Source: Larix sibirica (taxonomy: Eukaryota > Streptophyta > Pinopsida > Pinales > Pinaceae). Taken from it: a stretch of DNA of 23,766 nucleotides. A program made the translations under genes and the position numbers. The notes beneath the pieces were generated by a model. The model was not told the origin of the DNA and made no database searches. It saw only the letters and a program-made list of their open reading frames with translations. Where the stretch lies: positions 1-23,766 of the forward strand of contig NWUY0300051515.1 in NCBI GenBank assembly GCA_004151065.3. The letters are read 5' to 3'. Shown here one piece after another: positions 1 through 9,471 of this stretch; the stretch's first letter is position 1, and every line of letters begins with the position of its first letter.

Positions 1-684
1 TTTGTTGTTCTCTCCCTTGGAAGAGTCTTTTGACTAATTCTTTGCTTTCTGAACAAGGCAAAGGGTCTCTCTCCTGGGCTAGATGGTCTTCTTTCCAAAA
101 GCTCTCTCTGTCTGCAATCTCCTCCACCAAGGTGTCGAAGGTGAGGTCCTTCCGCTTGTCACTAGCTTGAAGTGATTCAAGGGAGTGTGAATGTGTAGGA
201 TAGAGGAACTCGACGAAGGCTGCAAGAGGAAGATCTGGTTGAATCCCAGTGGCTTGGGTCTTATGCATGATTGCTCTCATCTCAAATGTAGCAATCATGG
301 GATCATTATCCTTCACTTCTAAATTGAACAACTTCAACATCATCTAAATTATCTCCATCTCAAAATGTGAGTCCAATAGGTCCTTCAATCTTTTTAAAAC
401 ATCAAAACAAGATGTCGAGGGAAATATGCACCGACTCACCTATTCACTTATTGTTGCAATGATCTTTGCCAATGCCCTTTTGTCTCTCGTCTACCATATA
501 GCTCATTCTTTCTATGTTGTTGGTGGTTTTGGGTCAGATTTCAAGGCCAGGCCAGCTTCTGTTTGAATGGTTGGTCCTTCCATAAGTCATTGTACATGAA
601 TGTGGCCTTGATCTTCCTCAGCCACTCTAGATAGTTGCCTTTACCAATGAGTAGTGTCCCAACTATAACAGCCAACGAATGCAT
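1..684 (-). pseudogene. Ty1/copia gag remnant (5' part, runs off window)
   Basis: On the minus strand an ATG at 684 opens a frame of about 47 codons containing LLIGKGNYLEWLRKIKATF followed by MYNDLWK, the typical beginning of the gag polypeptide of plant Ty1/copia elements. It stops at a TGA, but similarity continues in other frames: RALAKIIATISE, then LKRLKDLLDSHFEMEI, then a long stretch including KDLTFDTLVEEIADRE, which runs to the left edge. Gag would form the virus-like particle that packages element RNA. At least one frameshift and several stops (a TGA after LAWP, a TAG after MEI) make it non-functional. The start lies about 1.15 kb downstream, in minus-strand terms, of the primer-binding site and LTR at 1833-1987, which fits one element. 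Family is seen from motifs; lineage within copia cannot be judged. Confidence 0.72.
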
Positions 685-1832
685 CTTCTACGACTGGTAA
701 TGTACTTAACCTACAAATTAACAGTGCTTTGAAAGAACAACAAAAGGTGCAAGCCTAAGTCTCTACCCTGTGCCATCCTTTTACAGTCCTGAACAGGAAT
801 GATAAAATATTGATTTCTCAGCAATATAGAATTTCTACACAAAACAATCAGCACTTTTAATTCTCTTCCCTAAGTAATTACATATTACCCAGCAAATTTT
901 TAATGCGAAACAAACTAAACAATGTGCTACACAAACTAAGCAAAGTTCAAACCTTACATCTCTTACACAAAGGCATATCTACACCAACATTTACATTCAG
1001 AAGTCATGATAATCATATGATTGAAAAATTTTAATAAAATTTGGAACCCAACACCAACTTCAAGCACCCAAGCCAACAAACAACCCACAATCCAAGCTCC
1101 ACACGCAAGTCTCCACTAAGCTCCACGCACAAGTCTAAGATATCCACGTAGCTTCAATATGCTTAAGTCTCCACAATGTACTCCAATGGTCACGCTGGTG
1201 AAATCTTCATGCGGGAATCATAATCTTCTCCTAAGCAACTGAGAGCCCAAGACGCCCGAGTGAAAGACACACCAACAATTTGATAGAATCATAATGGAGA
1301 GTGAGCTCACATGGCCTACGCAATTCATCACGCAGAGAGAGACTGCGTCAAGGTCCAAGCATTAGGGTTCAACTGCTTAGGAGAGAGCCCACATAGTACT
1401 CAATCAAGAGAGAGCCCACATAGCAATAGTTGGTGGAGACAATAGTTCCACACAACACTCACTAGAATCTTCACACACAGCTCCACGAATGCAATCTCCA
1501 CAGGGCATTTAACAAGCAACAATTAATCTTCACAACAATACATGGCAATAGTCGTCGTTGCAATAGTCTTCACAACAATACATTGCAATAGTCGTCGTTG
1601 CAATAGTCCTCACAACAATATGTTGCAATAGTCTTCTAATCACAATTCACTAGAGAGGACTAATGCATGCCAAAATTAGGGTTTGCAGGTGGGTAAATAC
1701 ATAATCTGCAAGGAGAAACATTGGATTTCTAGCAGAAGACAAACTATGCAGAGATTTACAGACTGGCGAGCAGGCTGACGAAGGGCAAACTAGCAAAATG
1801 CCTAGATTGTCATACAATGCAGGATTTATGAA
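685..1832 (-). other. Copia element leader (5' untranslated region)
   Basis: This 1.15-kb stretch lies between the minus-strand primer-binding site and the gag start and has no credible open frame. It is A/C-rich on the plus strand and full of short repeated phrases: gctccacgcacaagtct-like segments near 1095-1135, agagagcccacatag twice near 1383-1425, and the 40-bp tandem repeat at 1527-1631. Its position makes it the transcribed leader, which normally carries dimerisation and packaging signals. A leader this long is unusual for copia elements, and part of it could be a nested insertion that I cannot delimit. Confidence 0.5.
1527..1631. repeat. 40-bp tandem repeat, 2.6 copies
   Basis: Two nearly identical 40-bp units (1527-1566 and 1567-1606; the only difference I see is catgg against cattg) are followed by a diverged partial unit (1607-1631). 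Each begins tcttcacaacaata and ends cgtcgttgcaatag. The array sits inside the copia leader. It has no spacers of constant length and is not CRISPR-like. Confidence 0.85.
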
Positions 1833-1844
1833 GCTCTAATACCA
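1833..1844 (-). other. Primer-binding site, tRNA-iMet type
   Basis: On the minus strand the sequence reads TGGTATTAGAGC, an 11/12 match to TGGTATCAGAGC, the initiator-methionine tRNA site used by most plant Ty1/copia elements to prime minus-strand DNA synthesis. It begins two bases after the LTR end, which is the usual spacing. Confidence 0.85.
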
Positions 1845-1846
1845 AT

Positions 1847-1987
1847 TGTACAGAATAACTTTGAATGATAATTGTATTGATCATGGATGTTATTTTATAA
1901 CAATAGAAAATGACTGTTTGTCTGCATATTGCAACTAGTAAGGAGACTCTTCATCTTCTCTAATCCATTTGGATTAGATTTCTAACA
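1847..1987 (-). repeat. Short copia 5' LTR (141 bp)
   Basis: Read on the minus strand the segment starts TGTTAGAAATC (at 1987) and ends TTCTGTACA (at 1847), giving the expected TG...CA ends right beside the primer-binding site. At 141 bp it is short for an LTR but within the known range for copia elements. The partner LTR would lie left of the window, so neither LTR divergence nor the target-site duplication can be read. Flanking bases at 1988-1992 are agcag. Confidence 0.72.
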
Positions 1988-3600
1988 AGCAGCTACATTT
2001 TTATTGTTTGCACTATCTTTTAAACACTAAAATCGTTTTTAAAAATTTTCTGGTCTTCAATTGGAGTGACCTATGATAGCTTTGAGAAATATACTAGATC
2101 AATTAGTATGGATGTTTCTTTAGTAAAGAAAGACTATAACATATAAAACGGGATAGAGTTGAAGTTCACCATCAAAGGTGGTGAAAATAAAAATCTTGCA
2201 TGATTCTAAGATGTTTGAAGGCCATGGATGACTAATTGTGTTGCGCACACACGGAACCAGTATTCGTTGGGGGGCATAGATGGTAGTGAATAAGATAATC
2301 CTAAAGCACGACAATTAGAAATTTTAGCGAGGTTTTAATGAGTTCAGCTGAAAATAGTTACTAATATAAAGTGTTGGGATAGATATTTACAAATTAAAAT
2401 TGTCGTTATCACTATTGGATGTGTTCAAATTTTGTAAAGCCAATTGAAAAGTAAATGTAGATATTCCAAAGGAAAATTGGGTAAATGTCTTCTAAACATT
2501 ACTAGCTTCATTGTTATGGGAAGAATAAGTTCACAAGATTTTAGAATAAGAAATAATAGTAGGTTGTTGTGTGGGCATGTCTTCTATATATTTTTGTTAT
2601 TATTGTGGTTGTTTTTCTTTTACAAACTAGATGCATAGTTTTTCCCTTCAAAAAAGGTTTAAATCATTTCATATTGATCCAATAGGCTGAAAATTGCCAT
2701 AAATGATCATTAAACACTCTAAAAGTCTATGTGCTGAAAGTACAATGGGTAAAGTAACATTGCTCCTTATGCTTTAAGGACAAGGTATCTTAAAATGAAG
2801 GGTGTGTTTTACCCCTAACTAATCACCTATTAATAAATAAGGCGACACAATTATTAATATATCTAGAGATTGTGTATGGTAACTCCTTTTCACCATTTAG
2901 TTTTATCTTACTTGCATGGTGTATTTTCATAATCAATGAATCTATATTACACAATTCATGGTTGCAAGGAGCCACTTCCCAATTATCTAGGGTTTGGTGT
3001 AGGTACAACTCATCAAATCATTGACGCTTACTTCTTTTGGGTAAAAAGGTATGTGACCAAACACATTACTCCTTAGGAATAAAACATTTCCCTAATAATG
3101 AGATTAAAGGAATTTGGTATATATATATCCAAATGAATGGCAAATAAATGAAAGGCGCTTTGTAGGGCTACATATAAAGAATGAATTATGAGGCATTGAA
3201 TGAACATATTTCCCAAGTATACTGAAGGCCTAAGGACTTAGTAGGACCATCTCTATATAGTTATTGTTATTTTGAGGTGCGCTTTACTAGGTCATTTGAC
3301 GAGATATCTATGTTTTGGTTTATTGATTACCCATTGTTGGATCCACATGTTGTTATGATGTTGATATTATGCAGTCTTATGCTAAGAAAGATTCATGATG
3401 ATTATATAACTATGTCTAAGATGATGTCACACTACTTTATACTTTTAACTTTTAAGAGGATATTGTAATGATAGAATTCGTTTGTGTATGATAATGTCAA
3501 TTTCTCAAGGTAGTTTTATTCTTGTTGCCTATGATATTTATTATGTCATATTTGAATGGGCTATTTTCATAAGACTTGTCTCATCATAAATGGAGTATTG
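1988..3600. other. AT-rich intergenic DNA, no gene recognised
   Basis: No transposase, reverse transcriptase or host protein motif was recognised on either strand. Open frames are mostly short and of chance length. The only stretch with coding-like composition is the minus-strand frame at 2823-3008, listed separately. Confidence 0.6.
2823..3008 (-). pseudogene. Possible coding remnant of unknown family
   Basis: A 61-codon minus-strand frame includes NWEVAPCNHELCNID, then a lysine- and histidine-rich stretch, then TISRYINNCVALF, ending at a stop after NR. The mix of residues is less skewed to Leu, Phe, Ile and Lys than expected from chance translation of this AT-rich DNA, which suggests an old protein-coding piece. 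Upstream on the same strand the frame is interrupted within about 40 bases. I do not recognise the family and assign no function. Confidence 0.2.
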
Positions 3601-4140
3601 TGTTGTGTCCCAATTTGTTTGGTTCTCTTGCTTTGCAAGTGGTGATGACTTTTGGGGTTTGCGTCAGCTTGATCATAGGAGATTAATCAATTATTCAGTG
3701 TCAGTCGAGCAAAAAGAAACGTTAAAAGTGACATTGAGTAATTAAATAAAAAAAAGGGGTGTTATAAAGTGACCTAGGCAAATACTACATGAGTACCTCA
3801 TAAAATCACTTTGTATTATTTAATGGGGTCCAAAAGTGACATTGACTTTATAAAGCCACTTGAATTAAATATTCGAGCAGGAAAAAGGTAACAGTGGCCC
3901 AAAAAGGGTAAAATGAGTTTAAAAGGCCAAATCGACCTCATTCTCATTCATTGATGTTATTTTTCACAAACTAGTTTTGGAGAGCTCTTGTGGCTTTTGG
4001 GGTTTTGGAGTTTTGTACTGAAAACCCTTGCTGAGAAACAATCCACCATAGCTATTGTAAGGAGAAAATCACTCAGATTTCTCACCTGGATTCATTGTTG
4101 GAGAAGAACGAGGATTCATCTTATTAAATTGTAAATATTT
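3601..4140 (+). promoter_or_regulatory. LTR-like promoter block (tentative)
   Basis: The block begins tgttgtgtcccaa, a plausible TG start for an LTR. It carries a TATA-like tttaaaagg at 3918-3926, followed by a pyrimidine-rich tract (cctcattctcattcattg) and a G/T-rich section, the arrangement expected for U3, R and U5 of a plant LTR retrotransposon. No second copy, primer-binding site or coding region confirms it, and the right boundary is unknown. Confidence 0.25.
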
Positions 4141-4690
4141 GAGCAAGCAGAGGAAGGGCGCACTTGAGGAATAGAGGCTACATTCATCTAGAGAGAGGGC
4201 GCACTTGCCATTTCCAGCTTGCGCACTGCACATTTAAAGGCAGGGTTCTTCCACAGAGAGGGCACACATGAATTTCGGAGGTTATGCTCAACCATAGAGG
4301 ACCAAAACATCCACCCTCTTCAGCAGGATAGAAGGCAGAGGTCGCCCCTTCCTGTAGCAGGCAGTATCTACTTGTGTGAAGCTGTATTTATTGTTGGCAC
4401 TGTGGTACTTTCTCATAGGCAACAGCGGGTGTGGGGGCGGGACGAGTTCTCATCATCTCTAGAGTTCTGGATATGTAGAGACTATTGTAGAAGCCTAGAG
4501 GGCAGATCTAGAGCTCTCATTTCATCTAAACTGTGTGCACTGTGTACACTACTGCTGGGTCGTGGGATTTTCCAGTTCGACTTTCACACTTGTGGATGCC
4601 ATCTTTTCCGCTGTATACACAAGGAAATCAGGCAGCTGGCGCAATCTTTAACATAGTACTTTCTTGCTGCCATATCCATCACATCAAAGT
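4139..4690 (+). other. GC-richer segment with a 145-codon open frame
   Basis: The frame at 4219-4656 stays open for 145 codons in a stretch clearly richer in G and C than its surroundings. Similar short phrases recur (gagagagggcgcacttg, gagagggcacacatg, gggcgcacttgagg), so it has minisatellite-like origins at its 5' end. The translation is rich in Arg, Cys, His and Leu, with no domain I recognise. It follows the LTR-like block and may be the U5 or leader of the same element rather than a gene. Openness may simply reflect GC content. Confidence 0.2.
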
Positions 4691-5690
4691 GGTCATATCA
4701 GCTTAGTTTTGCATCACTAATGGCTGCCATCATGGACTGCTACTCCCAGGTTTGAGACTGTGTTATAAATCTGAGTCAAGTATCTTATTTGCTGGAGTTA
4801 TTGAGTATCTCACAGAGATTTACCTATGTTCTCTTCTATACGACTGTCCAAGCATTTAGTACTTGATATATATAATGCTGTTCTGAACATTTTGATAGTT
4901 ATTAGTGGTAAAAGAAGCTTGTTTCCACATTGAATGCATTATGGCCGTGAAATGTTTGACTAAACACCTCAAGCATCTAAACCAAATAATAGTCCATAAT
5001 AATAATACCAGAGAAGGGGGAAACATACCAGCAATCAAAGAGGTTGTAGGTTAACTGTTTGACAAAAGTACAACCCAGAATTACAACAGCAGCTCATATG
5101 CAAATCATACCAGCTTAAAGGAAAGGCAGTACAGAGGTGCCAGATTGTCTTAGTAAACTGTTTGTAGAAATATCTGAACCAGCTAGTCAATCAAACACTA
5201 CAACAGAGTATACAAAATTCCTTAGTAACCTGAGAAAGGACATTACATATTGATCATGATAATAATATGTAAACTGCATATAGTTCAGTGACAGCAACTT
5301 GATTACTTATCCATACATTATATTCTTGGGACAGTATATCGGAAAACAACGTTCAGATTCTGTTTCATTTGGCTCATGCTACCCTTGTGACTAGGTGATA
5401 TACTGAATTTAGCATGTGGTAATATGTAGACTTATTCCATAATAATTAAAGGTTATGTAAGCATGGTATACATGTGGTTTTACATCCAAATTTCTAGTAT
5501 TTATGATGAATTAAATGGTGTTAGGCAATGTTATGACATTCTAGTCATGATGATAATTAAATCTTTTTCTTAGTACAGATGAGGTGATGCAATATTTGCA
5601 CTTGCTTGTTAATATTATATAAGCATGAAGTAACGAGGTATTGTATGTGGACTTTTTGTGATGATCAATGACTAATTATATGGAAGTGTT
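4691..5690. other. AT-rich intergenic DNA, nothing recognised
   Basis: Only short chance frames on both strands, no motif, repeat array or RNA gene was seen. The composition is uniformly AT-rich up to about 5690, where it becomes GC-richer. Confidence 0.6.
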
Positions 5691-6282
5691 ACAGGTATCC
5701 CACTCTAGGGCCTTCGAGGACAAGTCATTCTAGGATCTCGTAGGAGACCATAACCACAAGGGAAAATGGTTGCAAGTAACACCTTGTGGGTTGGGGACCA
5801 ACTCACTGAGCAATACCTTGCCAACTGTGGTTCCGCCAAAAGTCCATGGTTTGAGGTATATCAGCTGTAGGGGGAGGTATATGGAGGACTTTTGATGCCT
5901 TTCCAGATGCCTGGTTGACCAAAATCCTATGCGACCGATGAGGTGACCAAATGAGACCAAAATCCGATGCAGACGATGAGATCAAAACAGAAACCGGAAG
6001 TAGACCAAAATCCAGCACGACTGATGAGGTCGTAACAAATCGGCTTAGCTAGGCTAATTGTGAGGACTTCCAATGCCTATTGTATGATCCACAGACAGGT
6101 TAAATAGAGGGCCTGTGCCATGGAGAGAGGGGCAATTCGAAGTATTGGTGTGGAGGGTTATGGAGGTTGATTGGATGGTATGATTCTCAAGGTGAGGGTG
6201 TGTGAGGGAGGATGAAGTGCTACAAAAAGGAAGCTTGTAACAATAACCTCGAGATGAAGTTTCTTGAAGGAAAGGAGTATAT
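5691..6282 (+). other. GC-richer, possibly LTR-derived segment
   Basis: Composition changes near 5690. The stretch contains an imperfect tandem array (5917-6032), a TATA-like taaatag at 6101-6107 and then G-rich leader-like sequence. This resembles the U3 repeats, TATA box and transcribed part of a plant LTR. Several overlapping open frames on the minus strand between 5730 and 6421 have no recognisable content. No matching LTR was found in the window, so the assignment is inference. Confidence 0.25.
5917..6032. repeat. Imperfect tandem repeat, three copies
   Basis: Three copies start with gaccaaaatcc at 5917, 5955 and 6003. Each continues as a variant of tatgcgaccgatgaggt. Spacing is 38 and 48 bases, the second unit carrying an extra aaacagaaaccggaag. 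The copies are diverged, so the array is old. Confidence 0.7.
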
Positions 6283-6297
6283 AACAACCCTCCATCA
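6283..6297. repeat. SINE target-site duplication, left copy
   Basis: The 15 bases aacaaccctccatca match 14 of 15 bases of the copy at 6491-6505. The pair exactly brackets the SINE, as produced by LINE-encoded target-primed reverse transcription. Confidence 0.85.
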
Positions 6298-6490
6298 ACT
6301 CAGTTGGTTGGAGCTTCCGAGTCCAAGACCAAAGTAGTCCAGGTCGAAGGTTCAAATTTTTGGGTCCTTTGGGGTTAGGCTTCCGAACTTGGAGCCGACA
6401 GGGTGAGGCCCCTTTGGGCAAGCCACCTACAAATTATTACCGTGGATGTAGCAAGCCCTCCATCTTTTGGGGAGGTAAACCACATGAAAA
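6298..6490 (+). mobile_element. Full-length tRNA-derived SINE (193 bp)
   Basis: A short interspersed element with a tRNA-like head. The A-box region tcagttggttggagc (6300-6314) closely follows the tRNA consensus, and the B-box ggttcaaattt (6349-6359) differs from the consensus only at its end, so RNA polymerase III would have transcribed it. The tRNA-unrelated body runs to the short A-tail (aaaaaa, ending 6490). Perfectly placed 15-bp target-site duplications (14/15 identical) show it is a complete insertion by borrowed LINE machinery and not very old. It lies in GC-richer, possibly LTR-derived DNA. I cannot name the SINE family. It is not a tRNA gene, since no cloverleaf or acceptor stem follows the B-box. 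Confidence 0.82.
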
Positions 6491-6505
6491 AACAACCCTC
6501 TATCA
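6491..6505. repeat. SINE target-site duplication, right copy
   Basis: The 15 bases aacaaccctctatca directly follow the SINE A-tail and differ from the left copy at one position. Confidence 0.85.
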
Positions 6506-6518
6506 CAAATGCATGAAT

Positions 6519-7247
6519 GTTAGGGGACATAGCCGGGTTATAGTGTAGGCATGGTGATGGGACATACTCATGATGGCCACACGAGTGGGTCCTATCCTTA
6601 AACAATAGTATTAGATTATGTAGTTTTATATTAATAGTATTATGTAGTTTTATATTAATAGTATTATATTATGAAGGTTTATATTGACTTAACAAATTAA
6701 GATAAATTAATCATGGCTTAGGTGAAAGGGGTTATTAAAGGAAAATAATAAAATATGTAATTATGATTTATTTATCTATTTAGGGGAATTTTGCATGGGG
6801 ATAATTACATGTGGACATGTGTCCATCCTAGGAGAGCTTGGAAAAGCTTAAATAGGAGGAAGGAGAAGGGGAAGGGGGTTATTTTTCCTTCCTCCTCTTC
6901 CTGAGGAGTTCTATGCGCTGGGAGGGAGATAAAGGTCTGGAGATTGAGGGCTGAATAGGATTTTGATTATGATGTTTTACTATCTTGGTGTTGTTGAGTG
7001 AGGGCTCAAGGGATCTTAATCTATGACTGAGGGGTTGGTTGGAAGGAGAGTTGTTCCCCCAAAAGTGGTTTCCTGAGGAGTTGTTGTTGAGTTGATGGAC
7101 ATCCTGCTGGCTTCAAATGTGCAACTGTAAGTCTTACGGGTTCAGGTATGTTTCCTTTAAAATCCTGCAAATGGAAGAAAAACAAGTACATAAGAGCAAC
7201 AAGACTAGCCCTATTCGATGAGCAATCCCAACACGAGATTTCCAACA
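6519..7247 (+). repeat. Candidate solo LTR (about 729 bp)
   Basis: The segment starts TGTTAG and ends CCAACA, a near-perfect inverted terminal pair (5 of 6). Internally it has a TATA-like cttaaatagg at 6847-6856, about 330 bases in, followed by a G/A-rich then mixed region, as expected for U3 then R/U5. No partner LTR, convincing primer-binding site or polyprotein is present nearby, so it would be a solo LTR or an isolated end. The flanking five bases (atgaa and attat) do not form a duplication, which weakens the case. Boundaries are a guess. Confidence 0.35.
6617..6664. repeat. Exact 24-bp tandem duplication
   Basis: Positions 6617-6640 and 6641-6664 are identical 24-bp units, tatgtagttttatattaata followed by gtat. 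It lies in the presumed U3 of the candidate LTR. An exact copy suggests a recent slippage event. Confidence 0.95.
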
Positions 7248-8381
7248 ATTATACCAATCATGCATCTATAAATTTTGAAAGGAGCAGATAATTTTGATCA
7301 CCATCAAGGATCTTAAGACTTTTGGAGCTTCAATTGGTAAGGTTAACGTTTGAAAGAAGAAGGAGACAAGTATAATTTTAAAATTTGAGGTTTTATCTAC
7401 AAGCTCCAAATTGTCATATTTTATATTTATGATTTGTTGTTTCCTCTCCTTAAACCTTGCATTCAACTACACCCTAAGATCTCAAAACTTATAGCAAAAA
7501 TTCATTGTTTAAAAACAAATAGAGTAATTTTTCTTCTGGAAGTGAAAGTTTAAAAAAAAAACAAATTAGAAAAACATTAAATGGAAGTGGAGTTGAAACT
7601 AGAATCGCATACCCATCTTAAATCCTATAAGCCAAGACAAACAAGCAAAATGATCTTCCACAATGTTATGCCTTAGAGTGCCTGTGCATCCTTTCCAGAC
7701 ATACCAAAGCAAAGGGTTTCCTTTTTTTATTGTAAAGGCCAAGTTTTCAGGGCTATATTATGTAGAGTGTTGCTTTTAGGGCTAAATACCCCTAATCAAG
7801 TTATGGCAGGTTCTCTTGGTTTTCATTCCAAGAAGGGTTGGCTTAGTGGCATTATTGACTGCCACTTGATGGGAAAAAGTCCCCCTTCTTGTTGAGCCAT
7901 TTGGGCACTGGGTTGGTGTTTGGTGCTTCTTGGAGTGGACCCATTGGGACAATGACCACACTCCTATTTTGCTATTTTGCTTTGTAGAAGTGATAGCACA
8001 TGTGAAGTGCTTTGGACTAAGGTAGGGTTTGTTTGTTAGCATTTTGTCTACTTGCTTGATGGGACCTTCCTACAAAGGAGCTTTCCATTGTTCTATTGGG
8101 CCTTGGAATTCTCTATATGCGCTAATTAGTGTTTCGCTACCTAACCCTAAAGGTTGCTAGCTTTGACCTAGTTACAAGTATTGGAAACCATCTTAAGAGG
8201 AGGGACGTTAACCTCGATCTCTCATAGCGTTAGGATTTGAGACAAGAATCTAACCCTATCCTTCAACTCTCTTCTTTTTCATCAAATTTTACATGTTTTA
8301 TTTTATTTTATGCATAGAAATATTTTACAATTGGAAAAAACCCTAAAAAATAAAATAAATTAAAAAATCCAAAAGTAGCCG
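7248..8381. other. Intergenic DNA, nothing recognised
   Basis: AT-rich at first, then mixed composition from about 7780, with a minus-strand 86-codon frame at 7782-8042 that shows no domain. Near 8280-8370 it becomes very A/T-rich just before the left LTR of the gypsy-type element. Confidence 0.55.
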
Positions 8382-8962
8382 TGAATTTGTTTTTTTGGTC
8401 CACCCTAAAATTTCGCCCTAGGGGTTTAGCCACAATCCCTATAGGGCATCCTCATTTGAGGAAGTGCATTGGGATTTGTGAAATCGTCATAATTGGAGAA
8501 TTAGAGGGTGTTTGGTATTTTTGGGCTACCCTTTGAGTTCGCCCTAGTCCAACTGTCCTTTTTCCCTTGAGGGTGCACTTTTTGGAGTGCCTACCTTTGG
8601 AAGCGTGACATTAACTCGGGAGGATGTGAAATTCCATCGAAAGGTGTGATATTATCTGGAATTTGTGATAAAAGTGAATAACTCCACTTATGTATGATTC
8701 TTGTGTCTAAATTTGAATATTGTTTGACTCCGATAATACACTGATCATAGCTATTAAGGTTCCGTGGAAGGTATTTATGGCTTGTTGCTGGTTGCAGGTA
8801 TCTTTCACTGATTAGGGTATCCCCCTTGGTTTGGAGTTACATGAAGTGTTGAGAGGTTAGACTGTGGTGACATTGGGTTTAACTCTCTCTTGGGCTTACC
8901 ATCACTAGCATTGGGTCTATGTAGCCTTGATTTACAAAGGTGTGCTAGTTTGAGCGGTAACA
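8382..8962 (+). repeat. Left LTR of gag-only element (about 581 bp)
   Basis: Alignable by eye along its length with 10326-11023. Shared blocks include ggtccaccctaaaat, agtgaataactcca, cactgatcatagct, gtggaaggtattt, cttaccatcactagca and gctagtttgag. Homology begins around tgaa-ttgttttt (8382) and ends at ggtaa just before the CA at 8961-8962, immediately upstream of the first primer-binding site. It lacks a clear copy of the 125-bp duplication seen in the right LTR. Confidence 0.75.
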
Positions 8963-8966
8963 TTTT

Positions 8967-8984
8967 TGGCACCGTTTCTGGGGA
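8967..8984 (+). other. First primer-binding site, tRNA-Asp type
   Basis: TGGCACCGTTTCTGGGGA matches 15 of 18 bases of TGGCGCCGTTGCCGGGGA, the tRNA-Asp site of Tat/Athila-type plant gypsy elements. It starts four bases after the CA end of the left LTR. Both LTRs lose similarity at this boundary, which makes it the proper site of this element. Confidence 0.7.
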
Positions 8985-9106
8985 CACTTGAGGATTGTTG
9001 CATAATAGTTGGGGCACGTTGCTCAGGTTAGATCTTTCATCTTCCTGGCGTGAACAATTGATTTTGTAAAAAACATTTCATGAAGTTCGACAATGCTATA
9101 ACATTT

Positions 9107-9124
9107 TGGCGTCGTTGCCGGGGA
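9107..9124 (+). other. Second primer-binding site, tRNA-Asp type
   Basis: TGGCGTCGTTGCCGGGGA matches 17 of 18 bases of the tRNA-Asp site, better than the first. It is preceded by taacatt, as is the first site, and lies 140 bases downstream of it and about 350 bases before gag. The intervening 8985-9103 has no counterpart in the right LTR. Confidence 0.75.
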
Positions 9125-9471
9125 CTCAAAGGAAAAGTGACGACATTCCATTTGAGGTGTTCCCGAGTTGAATCCATCTATCTTTTAGATACATCCAACA
9201 TCTTTCATGTGACTTAGATATGTTCTTGTTTTGTACTTTGGTGAGATTTGTTTTGATTTAATTTGATAGGTCTCTCTTGGCGACTGCATTGAAGAAAAAT
9301 AAAGAGGTACTCTACAAGAACGGGTCCAAGAGGTAAGTTCTGCTTTGTACTTTGATAGGATTATTGCTGAGGGCTAACCTTGCAGGTCCTATTTGGTAAC
9401 TCCATTGAAGAAAACAAATCAAAGAAGTGCAATTGAAAACAACAAGCCTTAGCTATTAGTAAGAAGATGAT

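Noticed and set aside
1527-1631. CRISPR-like array
   Set aside because: The 40-bp units are contiguous tandem copies with no spacers, in a retrotransposon leader of a plant-type sequence.
6298-6360. tRNA gene
   Set aside because: A- and B-boxes are tRNA-like, but no acceptor stem closes after the B-box and the unit has a SINE body, A-tail and target-site duplications.
5730-6421. Overlapping minus-strand frames of 71-87 codons
   Set aside because: They overlap one another and the SINE, show no domains, and are explained by higher GC content.
7248-7265. Copia primer-binding site after the candidate LTR end
   Set aside because: attataccaatcatgc only loosely resembles attggtatcagagc; too many changes needed.
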